From the NCBI RefSeq assembly GCF_047495875.1, contig NC_092464.1, forward strand, positions 28,180,865 to 28,244,864: 64,000 nucleotides of DNA, read 5' to 3'. The position numbers and the translations under genes are program-made. Under the pieces are notes generated by a model. The model had not been told where the DNA came from. It searched no databases and was given only the letters and a program-made list of their open reading frames with translations. Shown here in pieces: positions 14,571-25,443 of this stretch. Origin of the DNA: Pithys albifrons albifrons. Its lineage: Eukaryota > Chordata > Aves > Passeriformes > Thamnophilidae. Every line of letters starts with the position of its first letter. Within the stretch, counting starts at the first letter, position 1.

Positions 14571-16404
14571 AAACTGTTTTATTCTCTTCTTTCCACTCAT
14601 TCCTCTCTGGTCCTTCACCATCACTTCTTTTCCCTGCATTTAGACACTCTTCTAAATGTGATATAATAAATTTTCTTCATTCCCACAATCCCTTCACAAA
14701 GGCCTTAATAAGTTTTACAGAACCTCCCAAGTCACTTCAAATACCACATTAGAAGTTTGCACCTCCACATGAGATCCGTGATCAGACCATGCTTCAGCAC
14801 TTCTTTCAGCAACCCATCAGTCAGTGCCCTAAGGACCCCTGTATTTCTTACTGTCTCACTGTCTCCTGTTCCTCAGTGTTTGCTGTATCAGAGTGTTTAA
14901 TACCTCTCTTGCCTCTTATCTTTGTCTTTTAAGGTGACTAGCTCTTAGCCAGATAACCTTGCACATCAGATATCCATATATTCCACCTACCCTCACGTTG
15001 GCAGCATGTCCTCCCCAGAGAACATTCTTCTCATAGAATGTGAAATTAAATCAAATCAAAACGGCAGTCTGGAAAAATGTAAGCCAACCTTTTCAATATG
15101 TTTAATTCAAACTTAGAGATGGAATCTTCTTGCTCTTCACACTCACTCACAGAAATGTCCAAACACTCTGCACACAAACATACTCAGAAACACATATTTC
15201 AATGACTGTGTTACATCAGTGAAATCTTCATGTTTCCAAAACAAGCTGTGAACTCCTCAATTAATAAAATCTGTCCTTCAAGCATTTCTTTTTCGCCCCA
15301 TAATTTAAGCAACTGAAGCAGTAATTTTATATGCTTTTAAATGTGTTCATCTGTAGATTTTATTTTCTCATACTCTAACTTGGGCCAATTCATATCATCC
15401 ACTCTACTTTTTACCTTATGCATGAGCATAAATGTTGTTGCAAATTTTCCTTTGAATGGTCAGTCTATCTGTATTACAACTCTGGTTTTAATTTTGAGCA
15501 TGTTAGCTATCAATTGAATTACGTATAATCTCATGATTAGTCAAAGGGGTATTTTTACCACTGCTCAAAACATCTTCAGGCTTTACAGAAGTGTTTTACA
15601 GCTGTTTTTCCATTCACAACTGGTGTCAAATAATTTCTGGTTGTTTTAGATTGTTTCTCAGTTAAGGTGACACTATTTAGGATATGCATACTCCTGTGAA
15701 ACTGAGTGTTTAAAAATTATGGGAATGCACACAACATACTAAACATCTAGAAATGGAAGTGCACTGTTAGATCCACTTATCCCTAATGATCACTGCTTTA
15801 TCTAAAACACCAATCCTCCTTTAACTGCAGATATGTTACTGGATTCCTTACTGAGACAACGCATAAGGTCAACCAAAGCTTTGTAAGGGAAACAGCTGCA
15901 GGATAAAATGGAACTTCTCTAATCTATTTAGCAGCAAATGCATATTATTTCTGGTATCCACTAATCAAAGAAGGGAAGGAAAATCCACAGGTTAATTTTG
16001 AAATCTAAAGCCATAGCAACAGAGAAGCAATCTATTATGAATGAATAACAGACTATCAAGAATCAGAGATCTCTGAGCACTATGTATATATTGAAATGCA
16101 CTTGATTTAGGGGGGGAGGGGGGGAAGAAAACAATTTAATCTTTAAGCAACTTGAGCCTGTATTCTTCAAATTTCTACAGTGCCATTCAACAACAAAAAT
16201 TGTCTCCTGTATTACACAACAAAGGATAATTTTATATGGTATTATCCTGTTTAAAGATGTCATTGTTCCTTGATGAAATGGAATTCTCTGCTTTCTTTAG
16301 AAATAATTAAATTATGTTGAGTGTTACAGGAATGAATACATTGTCATTGCGTAGTGACTAAAGATACTACTCTGTAGGAACATACTCTATGTAAAAAGTT
16401 CATC
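14571..16404. other. AT-rich intergenic DNA
   Basis: No gene was seen. A G-run of the form G7-A-G8 lies at about 16,110-16,126. Confidence 0.6.
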
Positions 16405-16409
16405 CAGGC
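16405..16409. repeat. target-site duplication, left copy (CAGGC)
   Basis: The pentamer CAGGC directly before the LTR start TGTACTGGG. It is repeated exactly after the LTR end at 17,342-17,346. A 5-bp duplication is usual for ERVL-type integration. Confidence 0.85.
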
Positions 16410-17341
16410 TGTACTGGGTTTGCACGGACAGATTTTGGGAGTGGAGGGGCTACAGGAGTGGCTTTTGTGAGAAGCTGCCAGAAGCTTTCCCCATGTCCGG
16501 CAATAACAGTCAGCTCCAGGATGACCTGCTGCTGGCCAAGGCTGAGCCAATCAGGAATGATAGAAATGCCACTGTGATAACATATTTAAGAAGAAAAAGA
16601 AAAAAGTTATTGCACAGATGTAACTGCAGCCAGGAACAGAATGAGAATATGTAAGAAAAACAAGTCTGCAGGCACCAAGGTCAGCAGTAAGAAGGGAAAG
16701 GAGGTGCACCATGTGCCAGAGCTGAGGTTCCCCCTCAGCCCATGGTGAAGACTATTGTGAATCAGACTGTCCCTTTGCAGCCCATGAAGAACTGCAGGGA
16801 TGCAGAGATCCACCTGGAGCCCATGGGGGAAACCCACACTGAAGCAGGTGGATGCCTGAAAGAAAGCTCTGAACCCATGGGAAGCCTGTGCTGGAGCAGG
16901 TTCCTGGCAGGGACCTGCAGACCTGTGGAGAGAGGAGCCCACACCGGAGCAGGTTTCCTGGTAGGACTTGTGATCCTGTGTGGGACCAATGCTGGAGCAG
17001 CCTGTGCACCTACACTGTAGAAAAGTGACTCATGTTGGAGCATCATTGTGGGGATGGAGGAGGTAGAGCTGGGAAAGAGGGAGGGGTAAGGCAAAGGTGG
17101 TTTTGAAACTTATTTTTTAAATGTCATTATACTGCTCTCATTTTGTTAGTAATAAATTCAATTAACATCCCCAAGTTAAGCCTGTTTTTCCCATGACAGT
17201 ATTTGGTGAGTGATCTCTCCTGGTCTTTATCTCAACTCATGAACTTTTCATTATATTTTCTCTCCTCTGTCCACTTGTGGAGGGGAGTGATAGAGTGGGT
17301 GTGCTGGGTACCTGGCATTCAGCCAGGGTCAACCCACCACA
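16410..17341 (+). mobile_element. solo LTR, avian ERVL-type
   Basis: A complete LTR of 932 bp, starting TGTACTGGGTTTGCA and ending CCAGGGTCAACCCACCACA, flanked by identical CAGGC pentamers. From memory this matches an LTR family widespread in bird genomes; the terminal GGGTCAACCCACCACA is characteristic. A TATA-like CATATTTAAG lies at 16,581-16,590 and a poly(A) signal AATAAA at 17,151-17,156, which gives a U3-R-U5 layout on the plus strand. The middle carries about five degenerate copies of a roughly 50-bp unit ending in CTGGAGCAGG. No internal retroviral region is attached, so it is a solo LTR left by LTR-LTR recombination. The short frames within it are non-coding shadows. Confidence 0.9.
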
Positions 17342-17346
17342 CAGGC
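17342..17346. repeat. target-site duplication, right copy (CAGGC)
   Basis: Exact match to 16,405-16,409. It fixes the right boundary of the solo LTR. Confidence 0.85.
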
Positions 17347-20044
17347 CAAACTACCTTTACAGTAAGAGACTAAGCAATAATATTTTGATTAAATTATCAA
17401 TAAAATATTTCAACACATTTGTCATGACAGTAATGAAAAACATTTTAATAGAATCCTATTTTAAAGAAATGCAAAATGGAAAAAAATTCAGACATAAAAA
17501 TTACACTTATTAAGATAGTCACAATGCAATTATATTATCATCTTTTCCATGACAAATTATTTTGATGATGATAAGTGAAAGTATTCATTGCTAATTCCAT
17601 CTCTTTTATATGTATTCTACTGGAATACTGCAGACCATATTACAACACAAACATGAACACTGCCTCTGAAAGCACTTTTGCACAGCAAATATCCCAACTA
17701 AAAACTTTATTGAAGCATTTTTCTGAAGAACCAAAATGCATTTTAAGATATAACCTTTAGCTGAACAGTTACTTAAAACAGATTTATTTATTTCCATTTG
17801 CCTACAGAAACTATGATGCCGGGTTTTTAATAAAAAAGGTTTTCTAATATAAAACCTATAAGAGATGGACATAGGGGAAAAAAGCTTTTGTTTATTAAAT
17901 GAACTATTAAAGCTAAAGACTGAGCTGAGCAGGCAAGAAGGAAAAATTACCATTGACATTATTTGCAAATCCCTGTTAAAAGGTAAGGGAATTCAGGGTC
18001 TTCCATTTCTAAGACACTTACCAAATTCTAGGACCTTCTGACTCAGGTCTAGTCAGTAATCAGTAAAACCTGTAATCACTTGAAAGCCAAACCTCGAGAA
18101 ATATATGTATCCTCTGTGAACTGGTCACTTCTACCTATTTTCCAAGAAATAAAAACCCATATCTTTTGGCACCTCTACCTGGCAAACTTCAGAAGAGGCT
18201 GAGTGTGGCTAGATATGGCCACAATGATGAGGCCATTACACCATTAATATTTTGAATAGTACTCCCAAAATACTTCAAGCTGGTTAGCTGACAGGCTAAC
18301 ATATTATTTTAAAAGTTGGCCAAACTGCCCATCATTTTTCTACAATAAGTAGGTTATCAAAGATGTCTTCACATATGCTACTGATGAATAGCATATTTAC
18401 TGTTGCAATACATACAAATAAACCCATTTAAGCTAAAATGCCAGGAACGGGCTTTAGGCTGTATGTGAAATAATTTCCTCAATGTTATTTGTTCACACTC
18501 TTGTTCCTGATACTGCAACTTCTGTTGTCTTTTACTTATTTGTTATGGGTACCATTCCTCATATTTTAATAGTGGCTGAAAAAAGAATTTTATACATCAG
18601 TAAGACCGATGCCATAAAACAATCTCTTTATCTAAATAATGGAATAAACTGTGCAGAGGGCTGCACAGATTGACTCTTGAGTCTTAAATCAGCTGGGAGA
18701 GTCCTAAATGAAAAACAGAGAACTTAATACCAAATTTCTCACAAGGTGTTTTACCAGAAGAATATGGGAACATTTTAAGGTACATGTGGATTGTCTTGGT
18801 ACTAATCAAGTTAAATAAAAATGACCGGAAACCCCCATTTATTTATTACATTGTGCCATAGTAATTCTTTGTGTTAGTTAAGTCAGTGAAAGACAGTAAT
18901 CATCACTCACACAACCTTCCAAATGCAGGAAACTAGATCCTGTCAGAGGTTTATACTTATATCATTATTTTTCCCAAATATATGTTAGAACATATTCTTT
19001 TTAAAAGTTAAATAACTTTGAATGTTTAAAGGCCAAAGGTTCCACTGGTTGTTCAGGTCTCCCCCTGAGGAGTTATACAAGTTAAAAAGCCTCTCAATAA
19101 TAGGTTTAACTTTGCACAGTGCCCCTTTGATTAAAGCCAGTCAAGCCATGCATTAGAAATAATAAAGCTGCAATATCCTTGCTCGTACTTTCCTCCAGCA
19201 GAAACTGCAGCACAGATCATATGTAAATAGGATGAGCCTAAGATCACTGGGGCTGCTCTTAATGGTATTGTTGTGTCCATATGCATGGTTGAAAGTGGCC
19301 ACATCTGCAGCCCACTGCCACCCCTCTAGTTCTGCATGTAATTTGTAAAAACCTTGTTCCGAAAGAAGCTACTCAAAAACATTATTATACTCTGTCTGTA
19401 TCTGTGGATTCTTCTCAGTTTTAGTTTTTCCTCATCAATATTCAGCTCCTGGTTGTTGATTTTTTTTTTTAAAAAAAGAAAGGTGAGACTACGTAAAAAG
19501 GAGAAACACAGGCCATTTTCTCCAGAAGGTATTGGAAGCACATATTTCAGCAAGTGAGATGCAGTTCTTATACAGCATCAGAATTGTGGAGGAATGGACA
19601 AAAATAACGTTCTTACAGAACACGGCCATCTCATTCATTTGTCAGCTAATGAAGAATTTAAGGTCTGTGCACACGTGATGAAGAAAGAGGAATTATAAAG
19701 TATACACTGCAGAAGACCATAGAGTATTGCAAGAATGACAGCTACCTGGAACTGTGCAATCTATCAGAAACACATCAGTTATAAAAGACTGCTTATGTTT
19801 TATTCACGTGAAATAACTCAGTGCACAGTCCGTACCATCAGAAAATGCATATGTATGACTCGTCATTGCCAGCAAAAGTTTGGGAAGGGCTCTCCCCATC
19901 TGGGTGTGTCCTTCGAGCCTGTGCAGTGGATTTTTCAGGTGAGGCACAGCGTGCGCAGAGCTGACCCCACCCTTTAACTCCTGAGGTTCATCTGCCATGG
20001 CCAAGTGAGCTTGGACGGTGACAGTGAAGTCCTCAGGACTAGAA
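17347..20044. other. AT-rich intergenic DNA
   Basis: No gene was seen. About 18,830-19,240 is rich in homeobox-type ATTA/TAAT and E-box-like words and could be a conserved regulatory element, but sequence alone does not show that. The last part, about 19,860-20,044, is GC-richer and adjoins the 5S-like element. It may be the body of the same retroposon. Confidence 0.5.
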
Positions 20045-20148
20045 CCTACAGCCCCCAGTATTGCCAGGAGGTCTCCCATCCAAGTACTGACCGGGGCTGA
20101 TCCTTTTTAGCTTCCCAGATCTGACAGGATCGGGCACCAGGGTGGCAT
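20045..20148 (-). pseudogene. 5S rRNA-like sequence (5S pseudogene or 5S-headed SINE)
   Basis: Read on the minus strand, about 104 nt align to vertebrate 5S rRNA (about 120 nt) with roughly 83% identity by eye. The match includes the conserved stretch ACTTGGATGGGAGACC and the segment GATC..GGAAGCTAA. These lie in the internal RNA polymerase III control region. The first approximately 10 nt of 5S are missing or unrecognisable, and there are small indels near that end. No T-run terminator follows directly. It is therefore either a 5S retropseudogene or the 5S-derived head of a SINE3/AmnSINE-type element, whose body would be the GC-richer DNA at about 19,860-20,044. A functional 5S gene is unlikely. 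Confidence 0.8.
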
Positions 20149-23100
20149 TTAACCACCTACCATCAGAAAACACAGAGCAATGAAAGTATCTGTGACAAAT
20201 TATATTCAAGTATTAAATGTGTCTAAAAACTTTTACCATAGAATACAATTAAAAGCAGCAATTCTCAAATATAGATAATACTTTACGGGAAAAAAATGTT
20301 TCAAAACTTAACTTTTAAAAATCCAAGTTAAGACAGTGGAGTATTTTTTTAATATAAGATTTGGGGTTTTTCATTTTGGCCTGAGCATGACTTTAGCTAC
20401 CCTTCAATGGTGAGACTTGGCATATTTTGCAATACTGTGATTAAGACACTATTGCAACTACCATATAACTCAGTCTAGTGCATCCTTGGACTAGGATGAC
20501 TGGCAAAAAACAAGACTCCTGTCATTTTATTGAATCAAAGGTAAAATTGCTAAAAATTAGGGTTGTTCTTGTTTTTATCTGGTTAACAATTATCTCCTTT
20601 CTGAAGTTTCTCAGTAAGAAAACCATGGTATAGGGAACCAGAATTTTCTTTTGGGTGTCCTCATGAACTAGTGAGAAATCAAAAAAAAACCCGTGATCTT
20701 TACAACATGGCACCATAACTATTTCCTGGGCCACTTAAGGTGCAGGAGGAATGTAATCCACACAGACAACTGTAATGGTTCTCCAAAGCCTGCTTTTCCC
20801 TATATATGAAAACCTCAGTGTAGTAATCATGAACCTAAAGTAATTAAAGAAAATCTTAAGTCTCTTCTCTACCACCAGCAACAGGTATATGGACACAATC
20901 CCCCATCCTGCTAGTTTATACTCTAGATTAGATAGGGATTACAGTTTTCACATTCTTTTTGTTTGGTTTTGTGGGTTTTGTTGTTTTTTGTTTGTTTGTT
21001 TTTCTGGACTTGGAGATTGCTTGCAGATAAAAATGGGTTCTGTACCCAGCTCAGCATTCAGGTAGCATGCTATCCAATTTTAACCTCATAGGCTATATAA
21101 AAAAAAGTTTATGCAATCTCTCTGTCTCTCTTAGTACAGAGATCCAATAACCTTCAGGGCATTATCCAGCTTCAATGGAATTTGAGAGATAATGTTGTTT
21201 ACACAAATTTCATAAAAATAGATAACCAGGCAGGAGAAATAAGGAACTGAACATTTAGGAGTCAAGACATAATAGCATCCTATCCAGTCGCCAAATACTT
21301 ACAAATTTCCCCTTACGAACATGGAAGCCTGCATGTTGCTGTCAAAATGCTCTGCAGAAGAAGATGCTGGGTATATGCAGTCATAATAGAAAATACTATA
21401 ATTCAGGTAAATAATACGAGATCAAGAGGAAAACCCACAGAAAACCAGGCTTCATTACCTTCAATATTCGCAGAATTAGTAGCTTATATTTCTAAAGGAT
21501 GAAATAAATGTGGGCAGTCTGAAGCTTCTTCACATAACCAATGCTAGTGGATTTTATTCATCTTGGGCAAAAATCAGAAGGAAATAAAATTCTTCACTGG
21601 TACTTCTGGGGTCTAAGTCTCTTGGAGGTGCTCACAGGACCTCAGAGGCTGCACAGTGGTGCAATCAGCTGCTGTAATGATTGCTAGCTCCAGCCCTTTC
21701 AAGGCCCTGACTCACTTATCAAATCCCAGCCACAAAACTCAACTTGAAAGCAGATTCATCGCTTGGATGTCTTCTACTGATGTACTATCAGGAGTACAAA
21801 CTGCACCTGTTTAGTGATCTATGAGAACTAAGAGCTCATATTACTTGCAGCTGTCCCATAACTCAGTCCAAAGATGATGATTTCAGCTTCTCTCCTGATG
21901 CCATCTGTTTCTGTTTCAGACCCCTCCGACTAGAAGTAGTATTACATACCACCCCTCTACCTTGTATTTCTGAACTGATTAATTTCTGTTTCTCTCTTTA
22001 AGAATGCAATCTTGATCTAGACATAATCTGTTCAGTTCATGAACCAGAAATATTGGATGTTGTGCATTCTGTACCTTCTTACTGTGAAATACCCTTCCAT
22101 AATCACTGGAACCCTGTCTTGATTTTCCCAACCTCAGTGGCTCATTTCAGTAACACTTTTAAGCACCTCATCACATATTTAAGCATTTCTAATGTGCTTC
22201 CTAATTTGTACCTCTTGTTACTACAAATTTTTCATTTTTTTCAAGACTGCACAGTTAGTGTGACACTTGATAATTTATTCTGTTTATTCTCAGTTTCCAT
22301 TGAATTATTTTAGCCTATACCAAATAAATTATATTTCAGGTGACCTTGAGGATTTAAGGATGAGACTGAGGCCACTAATGAGTGAGCCAGATCCTTCCAG
22401 TGTTTTGATTTCTCTTTCTACAATGCTATCTTAAACATGTACTTTCAAAGGGAAAATAATACAAAGCAAACAGATAGCCAGAGATAGGTTCCCTTTCATC
22501 ATGACAGCTGCAAAGAAATAAAAACCACAAAACACACTGTTTGTGGCAAAGCAAAGAAAGTCTATGGCAAGGAGTGAGAAGTCTTTGATAGAAAACATCC
22601 ATATTGATTACAGTAACAGAGAACTCTCTCTAAAGTCCTCACTGATTCCAACTGTTGCTTCTATCATGGCAAGGGAAACACTGTCTCAGGTAACATTGTA
22701 ATATTCTTACCTGAATGGGGCTGCAATTATATCTATGTATAACTATGTACTAGTTTGAGGGCTGGAAGTATTAGATAAAAAATGCTGCAGTTGAAGGCGC
22801 AAAATTCTGATTTGATAAAAATCTCCATGCTAATTACAATTTATCAGTAATATTTCCCTTGAATAAATCTGTACTGAGAGAATTTAATTGCCAGAACTCA
22901 GTGTGACCTCCCAAAGCTATTCCAAAAATCTTTTTGCTAGACCTTTCCTGGCACATCCCCTGTTGTGTGATGATTCAGATCAATGTGACTGGCTGCCACT
23001 ATCATTTAAAACAATGTAAAAGGCAAAGACAATGTTCTTACTTTCTGTTTGGACAGCCAAAAGCTGTGACTACATTTTACACGGTACTTTGTGCTTCCTG

Positions 23101-23264
23101 GATCAATATAAAGTTAAGCCAGACCCAAAAACCAATAACCAGTGAAACTCATATTCAGGCCTGAGCCTACCCAATTTGGGATTTGCTAATGCTTTAAAGC
23201 AAGATGCAAACCCTGTATAGGTCCTGAGCATGCCAGGCATCTGTTGAAGGTATATTACACACAC
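20149..23264. other. AT-rich intergenic DNA
   Basis: No gene or recognisable transposon was seen. A T/G-rich stretch with GTTT units lies at about 20,960-21,003. Confidence 0.6.
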
Positions 23265-23269
23265 CACTT

Positions 23270-23871
23270 TGTAGTAAAGGACTCACAAAAGAGAATGGTC
23301 AATCAGGCTGTACAGAGAGCTTTATATGGACAACTCCAGAACCTTGAACAGTGACAGTCCAAAGACTCGGGTGAACGTCCATCAGAGGGACACAGGACAT
23401 GCCAGCTTTTGCCAATACTGTCAGAAACTTGAACATACCTGACTAGAGAAGTAGATTCAATCCACCTGTGGTCCAGGACTCTCCTTTACTTGAACTGCAC
23501 AATGAAGGCTGGAGACTATTGCAAACCAAGACTTCTTCAACTCCCAGAAAACACCAAGAAGGTACAAGCATAAAGGGAATGAATGGGCTGGCATTGGCCT
23601 AGGTAAAGATACACGCAGATTTTTTTTCCCTAAGCACATTTTGGATGTGGGAAAGTTATTGTCTGTGCTGATCATATCCATGCTGAGCACACTGCTGGCA
23701 GGGCTGTACCACAGCTGCACCTGCTCTGAGGAGTTGCTGGAGGCAGCCGGTCTCCTCTCAGCCTCTGGAGCAGCCTGACTCCCTGCCCCACCCTCGTGAT
23801 CATACCAAGTTGTTGTAAGAACTTCTCTTCCTCATTCTGTCCCTCGAATCCTGCCCTTATGCTTGCCCTTG
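23270..23871. mobile_element. candidate degenerate LTR-like segment
   Basis: This segment starts TGTAGTAAAGGACTC, directly after the pentamer CACTT (23,265-23,269). The same pentamer recurs at 23,872-23,876. The base composition is LTR-like and richer in G+C than the flanks. The expected terminal CA is not present, because the last bases read TG. The family was not identified, so the boundaries are tentative. Confidence 0.3.
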
Positions 23872-24291
23872 CACTTCAACACATGGTATGAATCACGCGA
23901 TTACCCACAGTCTGATTCATTCCTTCAGCTGGGTCAAGGTTCCCAAACCAGGCAGAGGTCCTCCCTGGTCTCCCTCCTGGTCCTCCCGAGCTATGTCCCC
24001 TCTGCATACCTCTCCTCCCTTTGGAGACCCCACATCTCCACAGAGGAGGCATCTCCCATGTTGCCATAGACAGCAGGGAATGGTTTTCATGGACCAAAGG
24101 CAGGCCCATGAAAACTAACCAACACGTTACTCACTCCAATGTACTTCAATTTTGCTCTGGAAAATTGTTCAGATTACATTTCATCATTTCATGCCCTGAG
24201 TCAACATCTGCTGTACAAGCAACCTTCTGTAAGGTGACGCCAGTCATAAAACCAAACTGCAGTGCTTTCTGACACCTTTTATTGTTTGTTT

Positions 24292-24325
24292 GGGTTTTTT
24301 GTTTTGTTTTGTTTGTTTGTTTGTA
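24292..24325 (+). repeat. (GTTT)n simple repeat
   Basis: Degenerate GTTTT/GTTTG units, about 34 nt, upstream of the CR1 fragment and the CpG island. Confidence 0.85.
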
Positions 24326-24365
24326 GACGTGACACCGCTTTTCTTCTCCGGAGCACAGTGGGCAA

Positions 24366-24395
24366 AGTACTTCCACCAGAAGTACTTCCACTAGA
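24366..24395 (+). repeat. 15-bp tandem duplication
   Basis: Two adjacent copies of AGTACTTCCACCAGA, differing at one base, just upstream of the CR1 fragment. Confidence 0.85.
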
Positions 24396-24483
24396 GCTGC
24401 CAAACAGGGCACAGAATAGCGATGGTGCCCCCCGGGGTACGGCGACGGTGCGGGCAGAGGGGGGGTCAAAGCTGCGGCCAGCG

Positions 24484-24736
24484 CAGCGAACGAGCAATAA
24501 GACCAGAGGACAGTCTTAAGCTGCACCAGGAGAGGTTTGACATTAGCAAGAATTTTTTTACAGAAAGGGTGATTAGACATTGAAATGGCCAGCCCAGGGA
24601 GGTGATGGAGTCATCGTCCCTGGAGGTGTTTGGAGATTGTAGGTGGTGCACAGTGCCATGGTCTAATTGACATGGTAGTGGTCGGGCACAGGTTGGATCC
24701 GATTACCTCAGAGGTCGTTTCCAGCCTGATTCTTAA
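24484..24736 (+). mobile_element. CR1 LINE 3' fragment
   Basis: Sense-oriented CR1 3' end, 5'-truncated as is usual. Recognisable pieces in order are GCACCAGGAGAGGTTTGAC, AGAATTTTTTTACAGAAAGG, CCAGCCCAGGGAGGTGATGG, TCCCTGGAGGTGTTTGGAGA, CAGTGCCATGG and TTACCTCAGAGGTCGTTTCC. It ends in CCTGATTCTT, close to the ATTCT-type CR1 terminus. It inserts immediately upstream of the TMEM106B CpG island. No reverse-transcriptase sequence is present. Confidence 0.9.
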
Positions 24737-24939
24737 CCACGGCTGACACGAAACCCCCGAAAGAATCCCGCTTCGTCCCCCACCCCGCAGCGGAGCGGGA
24801 TGCGCCACCACCCCCTCCCCTTGAGCTCCCGGCCCGGCCCGCAACGCTCAGAACGGTGGTTTAAGTGACATTCCCGAGCGTGCCGGGACGGGACGAGTAC
24901 TGCGGGCTCCGCCCGTGTCCCCGCCCCGCGGCTGCGCAC

Positions 24940-25041
24940 AGGCCCGGTCCGGGACTCAGCGCCGGCAGCTGCGTCGCTCCCAGAGCCTCCGGTTCTGCCG
25001 CCCCGCCGAGCCCGGCCCGGCCCGCGGAGCCCGCGCCGCAG
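24940..25041 (+). other. TMEM106B: probable non-coding first exon of TMEM106B (start approximate)
   Basis: A donor-like CAG|GTGGGA closes a GC-rich segment at 25,041 inside the CpG island. The 5' boundary is arbitrary because the transcription start is unknown. The coding start lies 2.3 kb downstream behind a splice acceptor, so at least one 5' UTR exon must exist here. It is 5' UTR and carries no part of the reading frame. Confidence 0.45.
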
Positions 25042-25175
25042 GTGGGAAAGGAAGGGCGGGCCCGGGGCAGGCAGGGCTGCGGGGCGCTGGCGGAGCTGCG
25101 CCAGGCGGGGGTCGCCGCGGCTTACCGCGGGCCTCGGCGGGGCCTGGGCAGGCCCGCGCCGGGGCGGGGGTGTCC

Positions 25176-25210
25176 GTCCCGTCCCGTCCCGTCCCGTCCC
25201 GTCCCGTCCC
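25176..25210 (+). repeat. (GTCCC)7 pentanucleotide repeat
   Basis: Seven perfect GTCCC units (GGGAC on the other strand) within the CpG island, probably in the first intron or 5' UTR of TMEM106B. GC-rich, presumably length-variable, and able to form G-quadruplex-like structure on the minus strand. Confidence 0.95.
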
Positions 25211-25410
25211 GAGGCGGCTCCCCCGCCCCTCCGCGCCGAGGCCTCCCGGCCAGGCGGCGCCGAGGGCAGCGCGGCAGCGGCTGAGCTAGGCGGGCCCTGC
25301 CCGAGCCTCCCGGCCGTAAACTTCGCCATGTTTGCGAGAGCAGCTGGCGTTGACGGGCGAGAAGCCCCATAAATCCCGGGAATCTTGGCTGGCTCCTGTG
25401 TTTTTGGCAG

Positions 25411-25443
25411 CGCCAGCCTTACTGAACGGGCAGTGCCCGGGAC
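25411..25443 (+). other. TMEM106B: possible small non-coding exon 2 of TMEM106B
   Basis: A 33-nt segment framed by an acceptor-like GTGTTTTTGGCAG before it and a strong donor GAC|GTGAGT after it, just past the CpG island. As I recall, the human gene also has two non-coding exons before the coding ones, which fits. Only RNA data could show that it is used. Confidence 0.35.

Larger units (their letters stand above)
24760..25320. promoter_or_regulatory. TMEM106B: CpG island, TMEM106B promoter region
   Basis: About 560 bp of very GC-rich, CpG-dense DNA in an otherwise CpG-poor window. It contains GC-box-like GGGGCGGGGG (25,161-25,170) and no obvious TATA box. It lies upstream of the first TMEM106B exons and nothing else, so it is taken as the gene's TATA-less promoter and 5' UTR region. 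The exact start site cannot be read from sequence. Long frames here, such as the 198-codon frame on the minus strand, reflect the lack of AT-rich stop codons and are not genes. Confidence 0.85.

Noticed and set aside
16607..17094. Overlapping frames of 85-111 codons on both strands
   Set aside because: They fall inside the solo LTR. LTR sequence is non-coding, and the frames follow its approximately 50-bp internal units.
20045..20148. Functional 5S rRNA gene
   Set aside because: About 17% divergence, an incomplete 5' end of the RNA, and no T-run terminator directly after it.
1..24480. Exons of THSD7A, the usual neighbour on the left
   Set aside because: No Trp/Cys-rich thrombospondin type-1 frame with splice sites was seen.
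24733..25370. Minus-strand frames of 198 and 82 codons and plus-strand frames of 139 and 124 codons
   Set aside because: They lie in the CpG island, where AT-rich stop codons are rare. The residues are Arg/Pro/Gly/Ala from GC-rich repeats, and frames overlap on both strands.
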